Origin: Bacteroidia bacterium | GTDB lineage: Bacteria; Bacteroidota; Bacteroidia; J057 | Length of the DNA stretch: 64,000 bases | Direction: 5' to 3' | Assembly (NCBI GenBank): GCA_033391075.1 | Contig: JAWPMV010000004.1 | Location: forward strand, 62,001 to 126,000 | Part shown: one piece after another, positions 59,659 through 64,000 of the stretch | Layout of the letters: each line of letters opens with the position of its first letter | How positions within the stretch are numbered: position 1 is the stretch's first letter | Notes under the pieces: generated by a model | What the model was told of the DNA's origin: nothing | The model's database searches: none | What the model saw: the letters and a program-made list of their open reading frames with translations, nothing else | Made by a program: the position numbers and the translations under genes

Positions 59659-61201
59659 ATATTTTCACCATATTCCGGGTAATATCCCCACTGGCTTTAT
59701 TGATGTAGAAATAATAATTCCCTCCTGCCATTCTTCTGGGAAAAAAAGGAATTCTATGCTTGCCCGCTCTGAGCTTTTTGTTGAGCAGTTGATCTACAAC
59801 TTTACCCGATCCATCCAATATCCGAATCCTGACGTCTTCGGTCTCACTCTCAAAAGTGATGATGGTTGATTCGGTAAAGGGATTGGGATAATTGAAGGCC
59901 TCTTTCAATCCTTGCGTTTCGACATACTTGCCGCAGGTCACCAAAGGGAGATGTGTGTAATCCTCATATAGGAGTTCTTTGATCTCACTTTCTCCTACTT
60001 CCAGCCAATCTTCCAGAATCGAGCCATAGACCGAGCGAAAATCATACTGCATAGCTACTCCATCCATGATATCAACCTCCGCCGGAATCTCAGGACTTTC
60101 GCCCAAAATGACAGGATTGACACATTTCCCAAACAACATCAAAGGAGCCGCTGTGCCGTGATCTGTACCTCGACTACCATTAGATTTGATCCTTCTCCCG
60201 AATTCAGAAAAAGTCATGCCCAATACCCGATCTTCTATGCCCAATAATTCGAGGTCATGTTGAAATTGAGAGATTGCAGCTGATAGATTGATCAAAAGAT
60301 TGGCGTGAAAACCCTTGGCATGATCTGACTCCAGGACCTGTCCCCCATGCGTATCATATCCTCCCTGACTTACGATAAATATTTTCGTCTTTATCCCACC
60401 AGAAATGAGGCGAGCAACCGTTTTAAGTTGTTGTGAAAGGCTGTTGTTCTCCCAATAGGGTCCAAGATTGCTTCCCTGATCCGAAGCCTTTTTTATAACC
60501 TTTGAATAGGCATTGCTCTGTTCAATCGAGGTTGTGAGGAATTTCAGGTTTTGTTCATAGAGGCTATCTCCAAAATTGCCTCTATCATTGGAAGAAATAG
60601 GGGAGAGGTTCAAAGGAGAACCGACAACCATGCTAAAGTTGCCTACATAGCCCTGACAAGTATGGCTGACGCTATTGCCAATAGTAACCGCAAAAGGGTC
60701 TACATGGTCTGGATTGGGGTAATCATCCGGGAAGCCTGGAAAGCGGTTTTCAAAATACCTTCCCAACCAGCCAGAAAGTAATTTTTCCTGGGCAGAAGAA
60801 GCCGAAGTCCAGATATCCATCGAACGGAAATGAGATCGATTCTGATCGGGATAACCCACACTTTGGACAATGCCTAATTTTCCTTCCTGATGTAGGATAC
60901 TGAGATCCCCCATGACTGGATGTAATCCCGCAAAATCAGAGATTTTATGAACATTTTTCTCGGGTAGAATTACATTTTTTCTGTGCTGATATAGATTTGC
61001 ATACTGATCTAGCGGAAGTAGCATGTTTAATCCATCATTTCCACCAGTAAGCCTAACCAGTACCAATACCTTATCCGTTTCTTCCATGGCAGAGAAGATG
61101 CCAGGTCTCCCAGGCAATACTCCCAGATTGAAGCCGCTAAGCGTCAGGGGTAAACCCAGCATGGAAGCAGATAGATTTTGTATAAAATTTCTTCTTTTCA
61201 T
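59657..61201 (-). CDS. DUF1501 protein with T9SS C-terminal sorting domain
   Basis: The 514-aa product starts with a Tat-like signal (KRRNFIQNLSASMLGLPLTL). The DUF1501 core shows KVLVLVRLTGGNDGLNMLLP, GLHPVMGDLSILHQEGKL, QSVGYPDQNRSHFRSMDIW, QGGYDTHGGQ, MTFSEFGRRIKSNGSRGTDH and GTAAPLMLFG, which place it near sulfatase/alkaline-phosphatase-like folds. The last ~75 residues are a T9SS type A sorting domain (YPNPFTESTIITF, VRIRILDGSGKVVDQLL, GGNYYFYI). It would leave the cell by T9SS. It follows the DUF1800 gene by 10 nt; DUF1800/DUF1501 pairs are common and of unknown role. Confidence 0.9.
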   Translation of the reverse strand: MKRRNFIQNLSASMLGLPLTLSGFNLGVLPGRPGIFSAMEETDKVLVLVRLTGGNDGLNMLLPLDQYANLYQHRKNVILPEKNVHKISDFAGLHPVMGDLSILHQEGKLGIVQSVGYPDQNRSHFRSMDIWTSASSAQEKLLSGWLGRYFENRFPGFPDDYPNPDHVDPFAVTIGNSVSHTCQGYVGNFSMVVGSPLNLSPISSNDRGNFGDSLYEQNLKFLTTSIEQSNAYSKVIKKASDQGSNLGPYWENNSLSQQLKTVARLISGGIKTKIFIVSQGGYDTHGGQVLESDHAKGFHANLLINLSAAISQFQHDLELLGIEDRVLGMTFSEFGRRIKSNGSRGTDHGTAAPLMLFGKCVNPVILGESPEIPAEVDIMDGVAMQYDFRSVYGSILEDWLEVGESEIKELLYEDYTHLPLVTCGKYVETQGLKEAFNYPNPFTESTIITFESETEDVRIRILDGSGKVVDQLLNKKLRAGKHRIPFFPRRMAGGNYYFYINKASGDITRNMVKI

Positions 61202-61211
61202 TTGGGCTAAA

Positions 61212-62810
61212 TCAGGAAGTATGAAATTCTGGTAAACTCAACATAGCCTGAAAAAGATTTCGTAATCGGTTTTCCACAGATAAAGCGATCTCCTCATTGC
61301 TCGGCTCCTCTCTATAGGTTTCATATTCGATGGTCCACTCAAAATCCGGTAGGCCGGGAATGAGGACGTTTTTCAATTGATCAACCTGGAAATCCTTCAG
61401 CGGTCGCGGATACATGACTTCTGCCAGACTATTGATCAGGCTGGCAGCATCTGCCGGATTGTCAAACTTCTCAATATAGTTGAGCACATCAATTCGCATC
61501 AAATGGGCCCCAAAACGGAATCCATTCTGAGACAGTTTATCTGTAAATTCAGTTCGAGGCCTTAAGGTCGCCGAATTGATCCATTGCTTATAGTATTGCG
61601 GTTGCAAATAATAGGCTTCCCATCCTGCCACACTGGGAGGATAAAAATAGGACATCTGCATCAAACCCATAAAATGCGTCATGGCCCGAAAAGCCCGATA
61701 CCAGCCTTCTATATAATCCGGCATTTCCACCTCCAGGCCATTGTAAACCGAAAAGACAAAATCCATTGGGTTTTTGATGATGGCCCCATGTTGTGCAGGA
61801 TCATGGAATAATTTGCTCCGAAGCAACATGGACATTAGAGGTTTGATCTCAAAGTCATGGGCTTGAAGGAACTGAGCCATGCCCTGTATGACGGTACTTT
61901 CGATGGTGGGATTTATCTCGGAATTGATAAACCAGCGGTAAATTTTTCTACAGATAAAAGCGGCTACTTCTTCCTTTTGGAAAATCAGATCGATAAGGTT
62001 TTTATACTCATTTTCCCCTGCAGCGCTTATCTCTATATTATCGAATCTATGGGATAGCCTTTTGGTACCATTATCATGAAGTTCAGAATGAAATTCGCTA
62101 AAGACCAGATCTATGTCCACGCTAAAACGCTCTACGCCCGACCATCCTGTCAGGACTTTGGCAATGGCAATGACATCCTCCTCAGTAAATGTGGTATAAT
62201 CTCCCGGTCCCGCAAAGTCTCCCTTCCCGATGGTAAAGAGTTCCAGTAACTCTCTCGCATAATTCTCATTGGGATTATCCTTGGTATTGTCCTTTCCATT
62301 GAGATACACAAGCATGGCAGGATCAAGGGTGATCTTTTCTACCAGACTTTTAAAATTTCCCAGGGCATTTTTACGGAGAAGATTATTATAGTTATAAAGA
62401 AATTTACCATCCAGGACGACATCCCTTTCTACTGGAAAATGATTGTGCCAAAAGAGGGTCATTTTCTCACGTAAGGACAAACCTTGATTAAGCAATTGTC
62501 CCAAAATCCAGGCATCCAGGGCATTCCTTCTTTCCCGTACGCCAGAACCATCGGGAGGATAGCGGGTATCTACCCAACTTTCCCCTAAAGGAACCCAGGG
62601 ATCATCTGCATCGAGGTAATTGATAGGAGGATCTGGTAGCGGGCGATCTGCCAGGAGAAGGTCTATGCTTGCATCCATTCCCAGTGCCTCGACTTCTCTG
62701 ATTTGATCAAGGGTAGGACCGAAAATACACCTTCTTAACAAATGTGCAGCCTGGAGATTTCCCCACACACCGGTATAGGGACTTAAGACATCGCTGAGTA
62801 GCGGCTTCAT
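61212..62810 (-). CDS. DUF1800 family protein
   Basis: The 532-aa product matches DUF1800 by AAHLLRRCIFGPTLDQI at the start, LREKMTLFWHNHFPVE, DPAMLVYLNGKDNTKDNPNEN, YARELLELFTIGKGD, and TEEDVIAIAKVLTGW, then FICRKIYRWFINSEINP. It has no signal peptide that I can see, unlike many members, but the N-terminus is short. It is paired with a DUF1501 gene 10 nt downstream, the usual arrangement. The function of the pair is unknown; a role in surface-exposed enzyme assembly or phosphoester metabolism has only been guessed at. The promoter should lie in the 181-nt spacer that it shares with the divergent OPT transporter. Confidence 0.92.
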   Translation of the reverse strand: MKPLLSDVLSPYTGVWGNLQAAHLLRRCIFGPTLDQIREVEALGMDASIDLLLADRPLPDPPINYLDADDPWVPLGESWVDTRYPPDGSGVRERRNALDAWILGQLLNQGLSLREKMTLFWHNHFPVERDVVLDGKFLYNYNNLLRKNALGNFKSLVEKITLDPAMLVYLNGKDNTKDNPNENYARELLELFTIGKGDFAGPGDYTTFTEEDVIAIAKVLTGWSGVERFSVDIDLVFSEFHSELHDNGTKRLSHRFDNIEISAAGENEYKNLIDLIFQKEEVAAFICRKIYRWFINSEINPTIESTVIQGMAQFLQAHDFEIKPLMSMLLRSKLFHDPAQHGAIIKNPMDFVFSVYNGLEVEMPDYIEGWYRAFRAMTHFMGLMQMSYFYPPSVAGWEAYYLQPQYYKQWINSATLRPRTEFTDKLSQNGFRFGAHLMRIDVLNYIEKFDNPADAASLINSLAEVMYPRPLKDFQVDQLKNVLIPGLPDFEWTIEYETYREEPSNEEIALSVENRLRNLFQAMLSLPEFHTS

Positions 62811-62991
62811 AGATACATAGCGTTTTTTTTATAAAACGAAGAAGTGCGGTGTCTTGTACTCTCATTTTACAAAAAAATCCGGGGAGACCCTACAATTTTT
62901 GCAGACTTTCCCGAATGCGGTGGTTTTTACAAATTCAGAAATCAGTATCTTATGAAAAGATAAATCTTTCATTTACCAAAAACTTCTACGC

Positions 62992-64000
62992 ATGAAACCC
63001 AATGAAGGCCCTTATATCAAGGCTGATAAAAGTGTAAAAGAACTTACGTTAAGGGCTATTCTTCTCGGAGCCCTGCTTTCCATGGTCCTCTCTGCTGCCA
63101 ATGCCTATTTTGGTTTATTTGCCGGAATGACGGTTTCTGCATCCATTCCCGCGGCAGTAATTTCCATGGCTGTATTGCGCATGTTTCGCAATAGCAATAT
63201 CCTGGAAAACAACCTGGTGCAAACAGCGGCTTCAGCAGGAGAATCTGTTGCAGCAGGCGTGATTTTTACCATACCGGCTTTGGTCATTATGGGCTATTGG
63301 GATAAGTTCAATTACTTCGAGACCACCATGATTGCCCTGGCAGGTGGAGTATTGGGGGTTCTGTTTACCATTCCTTTGCGGAAAGCTTTGATTGTGAAGG
63401 AGCAATTGAAGTATCCGGAAGGGGTAGCGACTGCGGAGGTATTGAAGACGGGAGAAAAAGCGGGCAAATCGATTCGCTATCTACTAATTGGTAGTTTGAT
63501 CGGAGGTTTAATGAAATTGGGCTCTACCGCTTTTAATGGAATAGCGGGAACCTTCGAAGCTGCAACGATGATTGGGAAAAAAGGGCTGCTGTATGTCGGC
63601 ATCAATCTTTCTCCTGCTTTGGTTGCTGTAGGATATATTGTTGGATTAAACATTGCCTTTTTGGTCTTTTTGGGAGGTGCTATAAGCTGGTATTTTGCTA
63701 TTCCCATTCACCTCGCTATTTATGGAGCCCCCGAAGGAACTGCAGTAGATGTCGGTTGGGAAATCTGGAATTCTCAGATCCGATACCTGGGCGTAGGTTC
63801 TATGTTGGTCGGAGGTATTTGGGCCCTGATTAGTATCCGAGGCTCTTTAGGGATTGCCTTCAAGGCAGGAATGGAAGCTTTTCGGTCCAAAGGTGGCGGC
63901 CCCATATTGAGAACGGAGAAAGATACTCCTATGAATTGGGTCTTGATGGGGATCATCGCCATGCTGATTCCCATATTCATTATTTATGTAAATCAAATAT
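62992..64000 (+). CDS. OPT-family oligopeptide transporter, 3' part missing
   Basis: The frame from ATG 62992 stays open to the window end (336 codons), so the gene is truncated by the window. It starts with a short polar segment (MKPNEGPYIKADKSVKELTL) and then many TM helices: AILLGALLSMVLSAANAYFG, FAGMTVSASIPAAVISMAVL, ESVAAGVIFTIPALVIMGYW, ALAGGVLGVLFTIPL and more. The strings NAYFGLFAGMTVSASIP and LKYPEGVATAEVLKTGEK are diagnostic of the OPT family, which imports short peptides or metal chelates with protons. Family members have about 600-700 aa. Confidence 0.9.
   Translation, partial: MKPNEGPYIKADKSVKELTLRAILLGALLSMVLSAANAYFGLFAGMTVSASIPAAVISMAVLRMFRNSNILENNLVQTAASAGESVAAGVIFTIPALVIMGYWDKFNYFETTMIALAGGVLGVLFTIPLRKALIVKEQLKYPEGVATAEVLKTGEKAGKSIRYLLIGSLIGGLMKLGSTAFNGIAGTFEAATMIGKKGLLYVGINLSPALVAVGYIVGLNIAFLVFLGGAISWYFAIPIHLAIYGAPEGTAVDVGWEIWNSQIRYLGVGSMLVGGIWALISIRGSLGIAFKAGMEAFRSKGGGPILRTEKDTPMNWVLMGIIAMLIPIFIIYVNQI

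Noticed and set aside
1-64000. tRNA, rRNA, insertion sequences, prophage, CRISPR arrays or a secondary-metabolite cluster
   Set aside because: None of the typical signatures (cloverleaf, transposase, integrase, evenly spaced repeats, multi-domain synthases) was found in reading both strands.

Overview
The window looks like the chromosome of a free-living member of the Bacteroidota, probably of the Saprospirales/Cytophagales type. The evidence is the gene content: three LytS-type kinase/LytTR regulator pairs, a TonB-dependent receptor with an STN domain and a DUF4249 partner, a DUF1501 protein with a type IX secretion (T9SS) tail, DUF1800, a sortilin-like BNR propeller, and a GH92 glycosidase. 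Base composition is AT-leaning (mid-40s % GC by eye) and spacers are short. I see no tRNA, rRNA, insertion sequence, phage or CRISPR array. Two genes run off the window: an ABM-type monooxygenase on the left and an OPT transporter on the right.

Layout. 0-3.6 kb: partial monooxygenase, acyl-CoA ligase, a GC-rich hairpin island, then an ECF sigma factor with a small membrane protein. 3.6-8.5 kb: secreted barrel-like protein, the pxpABC 5-oxoprolinase operon, a TPR lipoprotein. 8.7-16.2 kb: a large secreted BNR propeller, then LytTR pair 1 with a giant propeller kinase. 16.5-22.2 kb: small exported protein, DNA/RNA endonuclease, divergent KDPG aldolase and KDGal kinase, multi-PAS kinase. 22.5-30.3 kb: a six-gene minus-strand operon joining an FHA-protease, PP2C phosphatase, Hanks kinase, outer-membrane barrel and a NarL/HisKA_3 two-component pair. 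30.6-37.9 kb: TonB receptor operon with DUF4249 and a macroglobulin-like protein. 37.9-44.6 kb: LytTR pairs 2 and 3, a tandem alpha/beta-hydrolase pseudoenzyme and a DUF5694 protein. 44.9-50.2 kb: a second ECF sigma factor with a TM partner carrying a duplicated domain, a beta-lactamase-fold hydrolase and a caspase-like protease. 50.4-64 kb: a periplasmic sugar region (two Tat-exported Gfo/Idh/MocA oxidoreductases, GH92, DUF6807, a propeller/cytochrome c protein), DUF1501/DUF1800 and an OPT transporter.

How it works together. The window is unusually rich in signalling: four two-component pairs, an orphan PAS kinase, two ECF sigma factors and a Ser/Thr kinase/phosphatase module. The strongest candidates for undescribed biology are the six-gene Hanks-kinase operon, the double pseudo-hydrolase at 40.3-41.6 kb, the ECF-linked protein with a duplicated unknown domain preceded by overlapping palindromes, and short direct repeats spaced exactly 21 bp beside all three LytTR systems. 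A 21-bp period is what LytTR-domain regulators are known to bind. Several gene pairs overlap by 4 nt (ATGA) in the same direction, and several convergent pairs overlap at their 3' ends, so the genome is compact.

Limits: all calls are from reading the sequence and translations; no database search was run. Starts were moved to internal ATG codons where the longest frame began at TTG or preceded a signal peptide implausibly.
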